Positions 40,707 to 50,643 of a stretch of DNA of 64,000 nt are shown piece after piece (position 1 is the stretch's first letter; every line of letters begins with the position of its first letter). The position numbers and the translations under genes are program-made. A model generated the notes under the pieces. It was not told the origin of the DNA. It did not search any database and worked only from the letters and a program-made list of their open reading frames with translations. Origin of the DNA: Costus lasius (Eukaryota > Streptophyta > Magnoliopsida > Zingiberales > Costaceae). The stretch lies in assembly GCA_027563935.2 (NCBI GenBank), contig CM050447.1, forward strand, positions 77,237,461-77,301,460, given 5' to 3'.

Positions 40707-42059
40707 TGATAGTTCATATTTATATAGGATTTTAGGTGTATTTTAACTATCAAATTGAAACCCTTTTCATCAATTTTGCATTTATTTAGGCTTAATTACT
40801 TGCTTTTATTTGGAACCTTCGCTTTTGCTTTCTTTTATAAATTTTTAGGAAAAAATGCCCAAATCTAAAGGATTTAAGGAGATTGGATGGCCAAGGATTA
40901 TTCCCCATGATGAGACAAAGCTTCTGAACAAATTTCATATGAATCAAAGCTTCTATGAGGAATCACGAACTGCTCACGGTCATGATTTTTAGACAAGCAC
41001 AAAAAGAATCATAACCTGTCTATGATTTCCATCATAGTTGTCATACCCTTGTGCCGAGCTCACAAAAAGGGCATAGAAAGGATCATAGGAAAATCATGGT
41101 CATGATTTCATCTGCTTATTATGATTTCTTTCCATTTTTTGCTCCAATTTGGCTCTTTTTTAGGGCAGAAAAATGAGGAAACTTAAGGTGAAGTTACCTT
41201 AAGGTATAAGAGGACTTTTGGAAGGATTAAAAAGAATCTTTGGCAAGTTTTTGGACAAGATTCATGGCAGGGCAATGATAAGAGAGATCAGGGCGATGAT
41301 TGTAACAAGAAGGCGCATTCAGAGGTGAAAAATTATTGTTTCTTTACCATTTCTACAAGAGAGTTATTGATTCTTCTCTGGGAGTTCTTGATTCTTCACT
41401 CACTAACATTTCTTTGCAATTATATTATTATTGTAGCCCGTTGGATGTTTCATTGATTAAAAACTTGGTTCTTCTATAAATTGATTTCTATTGTTGTTGA
41501 TTCAAATTTAGTTACATTTAGTTATCTGTGATGCTCTAGTCAAATATTTGCATGATTTAGAATTCACGAAAAAAAGTGAAAGATGAATTACAACATTGGA
41601 AATGCTTTAATCGAACTTGTAGTTTAGATCACGAAAGTAGATCTAAACTATTTGAGGGATCTCATAATTCGTCACAGAATTTATTGGATCTATTATGAGT
41701 TAATAAGCCACAAATGTAAGAGATTAACACAAGTAGGTATTGAATTATAATGTTAAAAGGGGTAATTCGTACTTTCGTAATAAATTCTCTTTAACGTTGT
41801 AATTTTGCTTTAGAGAGAATTAATTTGTTTAGTAATAAAACACTAACACGGTAAGATTTGCAGTTCTAATCTCTCATCATAGTGTTTCATCCCCTTTAAG
41901 TTTGTTTTGCTTCTTAAACCTTCATTCGTCTACTTTTATTTCATTTTTATTTAATCAATCATTTTGGTTAGTTTAGCTAGTGAAATTAAAGATTAATTAG
42001 TATTCGATGACTCAGTCATGTGAGAATGATATTTTATTACTTCAATAAGTCGTGCACTT
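40707..42059 (+). repeat. Element E 3' LTR
   Basis: It begins TGATAGTTCATATT. It has modules at 40,965-41,110 and an extended GNRA hairpin at 41,623-41,647 (8-bp outer arms TTTAGATC/GATCTAAA, loop GAAA). The end is blurred: the 5' LTR finishes GCGGCTTATGTCA, while here the text after GTGCACTT is GTGACTCTCATTATC. Confidence 0.75.
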
Positions 42060-43028
42060 GTGACTCTCATTATCTCATTAATAACCTGCCTTCCAGTAAT
42101 GATGATCACACCCTTCTTCCACCGAACGAGCGCCTATTTAGGGCAACCCACCCCCAACCCCCAATTCCGAATAACAGCTCAAAAATACTATAATCATGAC
42201 AAAAATCCTAAATAATTTTCTTAATGAATAACAGATCTAAATGTAAGGACTCCAACCTTACATTTAGAAGGATTTTAGTAGGAAAAAAATCCGCACATTA
42301 GATCGGCCGAGAATGTTTCTAAACATTTTCAATAAGAACATCTCAAGTATATATATGTATATAATTTTTGGTGATATTAGCATATACCATTCAATCATTC
42401 CTTTGTATACATATAGCATTTGTTTTAAAAGTAATTATATCAAAAATAGTAATCACAACCTCAAACGAAACCACAGAAATAAAACTTGTGAACATGTGTA
42501 CTATGTGCATGTAATGTTCACAGGATTTCTGTTGCATCAAGAGGCCAATAATTAAGGCGCGTGATCCTGATATAAACTTTCCATAGAGCCATGCAACAGG
42601 ACTTGTAATAGATAAATGCATGTACCCACTTACTAAGAGCATGAATGACAAGCGTGCAATGAATATGATCGGCCTAGCAAAATGACAAAAGAACGAACAC
42701 AAATATATCAAGATTTGACATTGCTGCCTCATGTTCCATTCTCAAGCCTGGCGGAGGAATGAAACATAAGTGAACGAATGATCTACAAAATGGAAAAAAA
42801 GAACGTTGGTAGTGATTGGTCCATCCTCTGGCAAGTCACATCCTTGACACTGCCAAATAATGTTAAAATTCTAAAACTGAGACTGAAGGTATATACATTA
42901 CAAAAAAACAATATACCGATATAAATTAACCATGACTTGGCATTTGGGCATAACAATAAGCTATATCATCATTCAATCACGAGTCGTAAACTCTGGCCAC
43001 GTCCAGTCATGGGATCATCCCTTCATCT
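42060..43028 (-). other. Downstream flank and probable 3' untranslated region of CSN1
   Basis: This lies between element E and the CSN1 stop codon. No coding frame is supported; the longer open stretches have no recognisable content. The part next to 43,028 should be the 3' UTR, but I could not place a convincing polyadenylation signal. Confidence 0.4.
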
Positions 43029-43205
43029 TCACATCTTTCTTGCTGCCTTCTGGATGCTCTCGTGTTTAATCAAATTGGCCCTTAGTAACATGGACCTAAC
43101 ATCTCTCTCAAATTCCACGCCAGTTTGTAGGGCACGCTGAAAGGTTGCATTTCTTTGATCAGCATGCCTTGCATAAAGAATTTTATTATGCGAATCGATC
43201 CGAGC
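43029..43205 (-). CDS. CSN1: COP9 signalosome subunit 1, last coding exon
   Basis: 58 codons, ARIDSHNKILYARHADQRNA at the start through RSMLLRANLIKHE, ending AARKM and TGA (43,029-43,031). This is the highly conserved C-terminus of plant CSN1 (FUS6/COP11), a PCI-domain subunit of the COP9 signalosome, the nuclear complex that removes NEDD8 from cullin-RING ubiquitin ligases and represses photomorphogenesis. The exon begins directly after a minus-strand acceptor TTTGGCTGCAG (43,206 and above). It joins in phase 0 to the exon at 59,439, whose last codons are ENQIQ. No stop or frameshift is present, in contrast to everything else coding in the window. Confidence 0.93.
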   Translation of the reverse strand, partial: ARIDSHNKILYARHADQRNATFQRALQTGVEFERDVRSMLLRANLIKHESIQKAARKM

Positions 43206-44130
43206 CTGCAGCCAAATCATGTGAAAATGTAATCATTAAATAGATGAGAAATCGTGCATGCACCGGTAACTTCTAATTAAAAGAAAAGCAGAGGAAAATC
43301 AAGCAGTTTGATGGAGGTGGCAGTTAGGTTAGCTCAATGATAGAGGCTGCTGAATGTCAGTTCGGTTAACTCGAGTTTTAAGAATTTATGAGGCAAGACC
43401 GGATACTTGGGACTTAAACCCAATTTATTTGACGAGATAACTGATATGATTGAAAATTAGGACATTGTAAATCCTATCCCCGATTTAGGTCAAGGTACTT
43501 AGGCACCAAGTCCAAGTACCCACATGAAAGAAATAGAGGTTGCAAGATCAGAACTATGATGTAACAACAGAATTTTCAATTAATACCATTTTTAAGCTAC
43601 GAAGGTAAAATACAAGAATATTAAAGAACGATCCGACAGAAAATGTTTGAAAAATTAAAACTACTTCTATTGTTGAAAGTTTTACATCCGGTTCTATACA
43701 AGAAACTGAAACTGGATAATGATTTAAAGAACCAAAGCCTAGACACGTGGTTAAAATTAACAGCAAAACTAGTAAAACTAAGAATTCATTAAGAAAAGAC
43801 TTCACGTCTCACCCCAATTTCCTTTTTTATGTTTAAATTGATCAAAAAGTAATTAGCATATTACACTGCATGAATGATATGAGCTTGATTTGGTTTAAAT
43901 TGGCTTAATTAGGCTAAATTCATCGAGGCACTTCATGATAAAAGTAAGAAAAAATAGTCAGAAAAATTAAAATAATTCATATCATATTCTCATTCACTTC
44001 TATAAAATTCTACATCGCCAACTACAATCCACGTCCATATTCCCTTACTTTTTTGACAAAAATAACACAAAGTATCAATTTCTAAATTCACTCTAATGAC
44101 ATCGTATTCATCCTCAGATCATTAGAAAAC

Positions 44131-44187
<57 letters not shown>
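44131..44187. repeat. (ATT)n microsatellite
   Basis: About 19 uninterrupted ATT units inside the CSN1 intron. Confidence 0.95.
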
Positions 44188-44190
<3 letters not shown>

Positions 44191-45408
44191 CCCATGACCT
44201 ATAAATAGAACCCGCACAATTTTTCATCATGCATAAACAGCAGCCAGAGATGTAACACACCGATTGACACATCCTAGACGCCAGTAGATAGGGATAAAGA
44301 ATTAAAGATTAACACATTGTAATGATTGCTGACGAGACTTCCTAAAGGAAGAATAAAGGACGTGAGAGACCTTACCCAAATTAACACAAGTTCTCAATTT
44401 TCTGTAGTTTAGGTATAACTTGTCTTTCTCCACTGTTGTCTCATACTAAAACCAATAGAGTACGGCCAAGAGTATGATATCGTCCTTCCCCTCTCCTATA
44501 AATATCAAATGACACATTTACCATTAAAAAAAATAATAACACCCATTTTAAGAGGAAATCATTTGAAATTGGCCATTTCAACACCATTTCGCCCTCAGCA
44601 ATATGCATCCAATGGCCCCACTCCGTGTTCCCATAACTGAATACAACACAAGGAACATAATGAGCTTTATGGCAACAATTTAAATCAAAACAAGGGAGAT
44701 GGTCAATCATCCCCATTTTTTGCATGATCTATAACAAAACAAGGGAGCGGTAGTCGCCCCTTCCCCTTCTTCTATCATCTACAGTAAGCCAGCAAGGACC
44801 AGTCACCTTCTACCCTATCACTTTATCATTTGTATGTTCCCATCACAAAAAGGGAAACGGGACTCTCCCAATCTTTAGCCAATAGTAGCCCTTCACTAGC
44901 TGATATCTGCATCTTCAATTTTCCACCCAAAAGCCAATCAAAGATAGGTATAATGCACATGTACATATGTATACACATAACAAAAAACAAAGCACTACTC
45001 TTTGTTGTCCTATCCAAAGCAATCTTGATGCCACATGCCTCGCTCTTACACCCTCACTCATCAAAGTCTCTTTCAAAGCTACTCTGCTGCGTTTGGCCCA
45101 ACTTCTGGTTAAAAATATGCAAGCTAAAGAAGTTTTAAGAGTGTTTGGATGCACAGCTTGTGGTTAAGTTATTCTGTTTGTGCTGTGTTGTGATGTTAAG
45201 TATAAATATTTTTAAAAACACACTAATAAATAAGTAACTCATGAAAATATTATAATAAAAACTCCCATCACTCCCATATATAAATATTATAATAAAACCA
45301 TATATAAAAGTGCAATCCATGTCACTATTGTTATACATTTAAATATGTATTAGAATTACATATTTGATATCATCAAACTCAAAGCAATCTGATTAACTAT
45401 ATATCTAT

Positions 45409-47002
45409 TTACTTCCACTTAGGAGATTCCTCATTTTCTTTGTGATAATCTTTTGGTGTGAAATTCTCTTCAACATCAACTTCTTTAAAAATTTGATTAG
45501 ATCTTGTTGTTTGTCTAATATAATTATGCAGTGTCATCGATGCAACTACAATCTTCACCTGTGTTTCATATGAAAATAATGACATATCCCTTAATATATT
45601 CCACCTTTTCTTCCACTTTAAAACTTCGTTCAATGCAACTTCTAAGAGATGAGTGTGCTTTATTAAATAATTCTTTAAGGCCCTGTGGTAGATAACCTTG
45701 TTGAAACTCCTGAAGATGATACCTCACTCCTCTATACAGACCAAGGTACCCTCTCATTTGTGAGTATCCAGCGTCAACTAAATAATACTTTCTTATAAAT
45801 TACTTATATAATTATAATATACAATTATAATGAATGTGATAAGATATTTGAAAACAATTGCATACTAACCAAGAGGAGGTTTTGGAAAGTTCAAATAATC
45901 GATGCAACTACAATCTTCACCTGTGTTTCATATGAAAATAATGACATATCCCTTAATATATTCCACCTTTTCTTCCACTCCAAAACTTCGTTCAATGCAA
46001 CTTCTAAGAGATGAGTGTGCTTTATTAAATAATTCTTTAAAGCCCTGTGGTAGATAACCTTGTTGAAACTCCTGAAGATGATACCTCACTCCTCTATACA
46101 GGCCAAGGTACTCTCTCATTTGTGAGTATCCAGCATCAACTAAATAATACTTTCTTATAAATTACTTATATAATTATAATATACAATTATAATGAATGTG
46201 ATAAGATATTTGAAAACAATTGCATACTAACCAAGAGGAGGTTTTGGAAAGTTCAAATAAGTGCTTTTAATAAAAACACGAGCATCATGGGCAGATCCCT
46301 CATATCCACCTAATACATATGTAAACCTCATATCGAAAGAATATGAGGCTAAAATGTTTTGGATTGGTCGTCCCTTTCTTCCTGTAAATCGTAATTGATC
46401 ATGAAGTGGAACAATTGCCTGTGCCATCAATAGCCCCAATATAATCCTATGTTATATGAAAAATGATTAAAATAAAATAATTAGATGCATTGTAGCAATT
46501 GATAAATAATTATAACATACTTTAAAATGAGGCATATAATGATTATCAGATAATATTTCTTGTGGAATCTCCCAAAACTCTCTATCGGTTGGTTCAATCA
46601 ATATTAGATCCCACAAGTGGAAATATCCTAAATGTTGAAATCTTTCTTGTGTTTGTCTATTTGATGCTCCTTGTGCTAACACATAAACAAACATGTTAAC
46701 CTTCTCAACTGTTGATATAATTCTTGATGGCTTTAGAACATATTTTTTACAAGATATGGCATGAAATCAGTTTGTTTCATTATCATCATTCTTCGGCATC
46801 TTTCAGGGTGTCCTTCTAAAATGTCTCTCATCCAACTCATACCATGATGATCAGATACCATACAAGGTTTCTTATGTATGTGTCTTGAATAATAGTTAGC
46901 TATCGCAGTTATTGTAACATGAGCTATATTCCAAAACTCAACAGTTGTATTCTCAATATACTCCATCTCATCAATTTCACTATCACTATGATCCACATCC
47001 AT
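45409..47002 (-). pseudogene. PIF/Harbinger transposase (DDE superfamily, HARBI1-like), broken
   Basis: Minus-strand pieces in order: MDVDHSDSEIDEMEY with CMVSDHHGMSWMRDILEGHP (47,002-46,733); MFVYVLAQGASNRQTQERFQ and EFWEIPQEILSDNHYMPHFK (46,694-46,530); FTGRKGRPIQNILASYSFDM with YVLGGYEGSAHDARV (46,439-46,227). Next is an exon starting DAGYSQMRGYLGLYRGVRYH with the second catalytic Asp and SSLRSCIERSFG with the catalytic Glu. Last is SYETQVKIVVASMTLHNYI (about 45,590-45,500). Introns separate several pieces; the one before DAGY has donor CTTG|GTTAGT and acceptor TTATTTAG. The DAGY exon is tandemly duplicated and a one-base shift follows IERSF. Probably inactive. Confidence 0.85.
45537..46260 (-). 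repeat. 362-bp tandem duplication within the PIF transposase
   Basis: 45,537-45,898 and 45,899-46,260 are nearly identical direct copies. The unit holds one intron and the exon with the DAGY and IERSF motifs. Both copies keep an open reading frame of about 63 codons (45,566-45,757 and 45,928-46,119). The few differences include KVEEK versus GVEEK. Confidence 0.95.
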
Positions 47003-47589
47003 ATCTATAAAATAAATAATAACAAAAATATAATGAGTAATTGAATACCTTATAATTCAACATTCATACAACCAAATAATACTGTCGTCAACTATAAAAC
47101 ATAACACAACATAATCAGTAAATGTTCAACATTTTACTATCACCCGTATAACATAATAACATAATAACACAAGCAACAAGTACTAGAAGATAATATTCTA
47201 CGGTCACTTAAAATAGAGCAAAATGTCCTCACTTTTGTGCAAATAGATATTTCAGGAATCCTAATTTATTTCCAGGTGTTTTCATTGCACTCCACATCGC
47301 TATTTAATTTGTCTCTAAATATGGATGTTGCAAAAAAGAAGAGGTCTGAATCAGCTTCAATTTCTAGAATAGAGCTGACATCTACTATCACCTCCTCAAT
47401 ACTGCATCCTAGAGGGTTTACAAGCTTAGTCTCAAGACCAACCCTTCATTCTATAGATGTTGCTAATGAATGTAAATCATCCTTCAATGTAGATACAGTA
47501 ACTACACTTTCTTTTACCACTTGTCTTACTACTACTTGGTTCAATATGTCTTTGACTCATTACTTTCATCCACTTGGTCATTACTTTTA

Positions 47590-48010
47590 ATGTGTACTTG
47601 TAAGTCTTCAGAGATCTCATTGTCTACGGCAGGTGCATAAACTTGATCACCAGTAGCTATTATACATCCAAACATGATATCATTTCTTGTCTCGATATCA
47701 GGACGAATACCTTTCTTTCGAAACTTTGCATAGTCTTTGTTTATCTATAATTAAATAAGATATCAATCATATTATCGATTATAATAATATTAAATAAAAT
47801 TAAAAATTAAATGCATACGCAATCTTAGTACCCTACCATTCAGGTGTGGCATCTATAGTTTCTAGTCTCGAATCCCACCCAAATTTGATTTTTTTTCCCT
47901 TTAACTCTTTTCAAAGTTTCCAATCAGCTTTCATTTGATTCCATCTATTTTTCAGTTTTATTTTATCGTACTTAAAAGTTCTGAGTTCTTAAAATTTTTT
48001 TTAACACAAA
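47590..48010 (-). pseudogene. PIF ORF1: MYB/SANT-like DNA-binding protein (Myb_DNA-bind_3 type), broken
   Basis: Minus strand reads KYDKIKLKNRWNQMKADWKL, a stop, then KELKGKKIKFGWDSRLETID and ATPEW followed by TAG where such proteins have a second Trp. After a probable intron (about 47,820-47,748) comes NKDYAKFRKKGIRPDIETRN and DIMFGCIIATGDQVYAPA. This order is that of the MYB/SANT-like partner that PIF/Harbinger elements need for transposase import or DNA recognition. Both Trp positions lost look like TGG-to-TAG or TGA changes. It lies upstream of the transposase, same strand. Confidence 0.75.
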
Positions 48011-48295
48011 TTCCACCCTTGCATTGAGAAATGAGATCTAGGCTGTAAGTTTTTCTCAATTACATGATACATACATCACAATATATGAGTGTTGTGGGCA
48101 CGTTCCACATGACTTTAACACTTTTTGTCGTTGCTTGTGAACTTTGTGCCACTATTTTTACATAAATATAGCCAAGCAAAGCATGAGTACTATAGATGCA
48201 TGAGAAGATTAATCTACCATGCATAGTAGTGTGTTTCAACTATGCATTAAGGTAATCTCACATTATACAAAAGCCCTTAAGATTAAAGGTAGAAC

Positions 48296-48478
48296 ATTAA
48301 CAAGCTATTCATCATTCCTTAAGATTAGAGGTAGAAGTCCATTAAAGTAATCTCATGTTATGTAAAAGTCCTTACATAAATGTGAAAGTTCTACTATACA
48401 TGAGAAGATTAACAAGCTAGTCATCATTCCTTAAGATTAGAGGTAGAAGTCTATTAAAGTAATCTCACGTTATGTAGA
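48296..48478. repeat. 112-bp tandem duplication
   Basis: ATTAACAAGCTATTCATCAT (48,296) and ATTAACAAGCTAGTCATCAT (48,408) open two copies, with CCTTAAGATTAGAGGTAGAA and AAGTAATCTCATGTTATGTA in both. A diverged third piece precedes them at about 48,248-48,295. Non-coding. Confidence 0.85.
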
Positions 48479-50643
48479 TTGTTGTAGGATCCTAATCTAC
48501 ATAATGATATTGGTTTTGGTTTTGGCATTCTCAGTAAAGTGATGCAAGTTTTATCAATTGACCATATTGTAGTTACAATTCATAGGTCATATGTGTAAAG
48601 TTATTACTGAAGGGCCATGAAGCACATCTGTCCCTCGGCTTCATGCTAAATAGATCAGAAGATGGCTCAAACTAAGCCTTAATGATAGACAAATATCTTT
48701 TAAACTATTGGATAGAAAGCGTATCGAATTAAACCAGCAGAAAAACATTATAGAATAAATATAACTCATTTATGGTCACTAGTGACAAACACGAAAGTCC
48801 ATTTCATGAATAACACAGGAGCAAACTCAGCTGACAAATGTAACATTCATTTAATAAAAAGAACTGTTGGCGGGGAAATTTTCTCCCATTTCCTAGAAAA
48901 AACTATGAAGAGACTGGTCCTCCATTCATAAGTTTCCCATGCAAACTAGCTAACAAAAGTTGTTCATCAGATCACAAATTGATGCACGAACCACTAAACT
49001 TTGATCACAAATTAATGATTCATCTCATTACTCTCTTGTTTCTTTTCTATGATGTTCACTAAACCAGAAACAACAACATTTTGTTATGCTTTTACGGGTC
49101 ATTAGTCCCTGTAGGCTAAATGTTCATGAAAGCGTTTCATTGCATCTGTTGCTCACCAGTATCTCCTTTGATGAACAGGATTCTCTTGAATTGTTAAATT
49201 ATTGTGATCCTCACATTTAGGTGAATTGCAAATTTTATCTCGTACAATCTTTTACTGAATTTTAGATGTTTTTTGTTTGATCTAGTGACAACATATACTG
49301 GTAAGTTTATATCCAAAAGTAAAGTAGTACTTGTATTATATGTTCTCAGTGACTTACATGATGAACTTAAAATTAATACAAGCGAATGAACAAAGTGAAC
49401 ATGAATATCAAAAAATCATTAAAACGTATAGATTTATAGATAAGTGAACAAATGAACACTAAAAATGATTCTATATGGAAGAAATTAAACACTTTTGATT
49501 GAAGATGTAAAGCATAGTTGATGGTGATCCTTGGGAAAGATCATTTAAAGCCAGTTAACAAAGGAAAAAGAAAAAAGAACTATTGCAAAATCGATGCAAA
49601 AATTACCTCTTGAGAGGTTAGCTTACAGGATCATTTTTAGGCTGAACAGAGGCAATGATGGCTGCAAGAGGCTTTAATGGTGGCTGCAAGAGACTTTAAT
49701 GGCTGCTGCAAAGGAGGGCGAAACGGACAGAAGATGGATGCATGAGAACAGATGATGCACTTCAACTGCGAGAGATGAGATGACGGACGGCAGCTAGGAG
49801 AGACGGTGGACAGGCGAAGGGGCGACTCCGACGATGGCTACGAGAGTCGAGATGACTACTGCGAGAGAAGAGACTGCGGTAGAGGCGAGCGAATAGCTTT
49901 GAAGAAACCTAACAAGAAGCAGACTTAGGTCTTGAGAAGCAGCCTTTATCTCGCTTCTCAAGTACAATAAAACTTCTCAAGTCAGAACCGAGAAGCTAAA
50001 GAAAAACGGCACAGCTTCTCAAATACAATAAAAAATTGCTGGCCACAACCCTATAAGATGGCCCATAAGCTAGGCCAAACGGAGCCTCTGTCTTCACAAC
50101 CGCCTCCCTCGGCTTTTTCTTCTTTCATATAGAACCCATTGTCAAAAACCCATTGCTTCCTTGCCTTTGCTACCATTGATAACAAGGTTATCAGAATCAA
50201 AATCCTATGTAGGATCTGTAGAGGCTCCGTAGGATCGTAAGATCCTACTAAAAGAATAAAAAATATTTTTTAAAAAAATAAATTTATATATTTATTTATT
50301 AAGAGTAATATTATGATAAATATACATTTTCAAGTATTAAGAAGGCTAACATTCACACATAATAAATTTATAAAAAAAAGCAAATCACATCAAGTAACTA
50401 TATCATAAGATTCACAAGTCACATCCAATTTAGAATTTACCAATTAAAATGGATAGTTAAGGTCTAAATATCAAAATGAAATATTATAACTTACAAGATC
50501 ATTTTCCATAAAATCACAACTCATAACAATAAGTCAAAAGTTACCAACTATTATAAGTTTACAATCAAATGATCAACAATGCAAGTGAAAGTCCAAGATC
50601 TAAATATCCAATATTCCAATTATCTAAACTCCAAAGAGTAATC

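Larger units (their letters stand above)
34737..42059 (+). mobile_element. Element E: deleted Athila-like retrotransposon next to the CSN1 gene
   Basis: The 5' LTR starts TGATATATCATATTTATA (34,737) and the 3' LTR starts TGATAGTTCATATTTATA (40,707). GTGAC precedes the 5' LTR (34,732-34,736) and also occurs at 42,060-42,064, which would make it the TSD, though the 3' LTR then lacks its usual CA end; the right boundary is uncertain by some 15 bp. The internal region has a decayed tRNA-Asp PBS, a short pol remnant, the post-pol motif, modules, a 233-bp tandem repeat and a polypurine tract. It lies about 1 kb downstream of the CSN1 stop codon. Confidence 0.75.
45087..50085 (-). mobile_element. 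PIF/Harbinger DNA transposon in the CSN1 intron
   Basis: It contains both genes expected of a PIF element on the same strand: a MYB/SANT-like ORF1 and a DDE transposase. Possible terminal inverted repeats are CTGCGTTTGGCCCAACTT (45,087-45,104) and, reversed, CTCCGTTTGGCCTAGCTT (50,067-50,084), 14 of 18 identical. CTCTG flanks both, which is not the 3-bp TWA duplication usual for the superfamily, so the exact ends are tentative. The right end (49,600-50,085) is GC-richer and would be the 5' region. The stretch 48,050-49,600 shows no gene. Confidence 0.55.

Noticed and set aside
42391..42732. 113-codon minus-strand frame with hydrophobic character
   Set aside because: Lies downstream of CSN1 in AT-rich sequence; no recognised motif or splice context.
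47237..47590. 117-codon Ser/Thr-rich plus-strand frame
   Set aside because: It runs antisense to the tail of PIF ORF1, which has family-specific text; the plus-strand frame has none.
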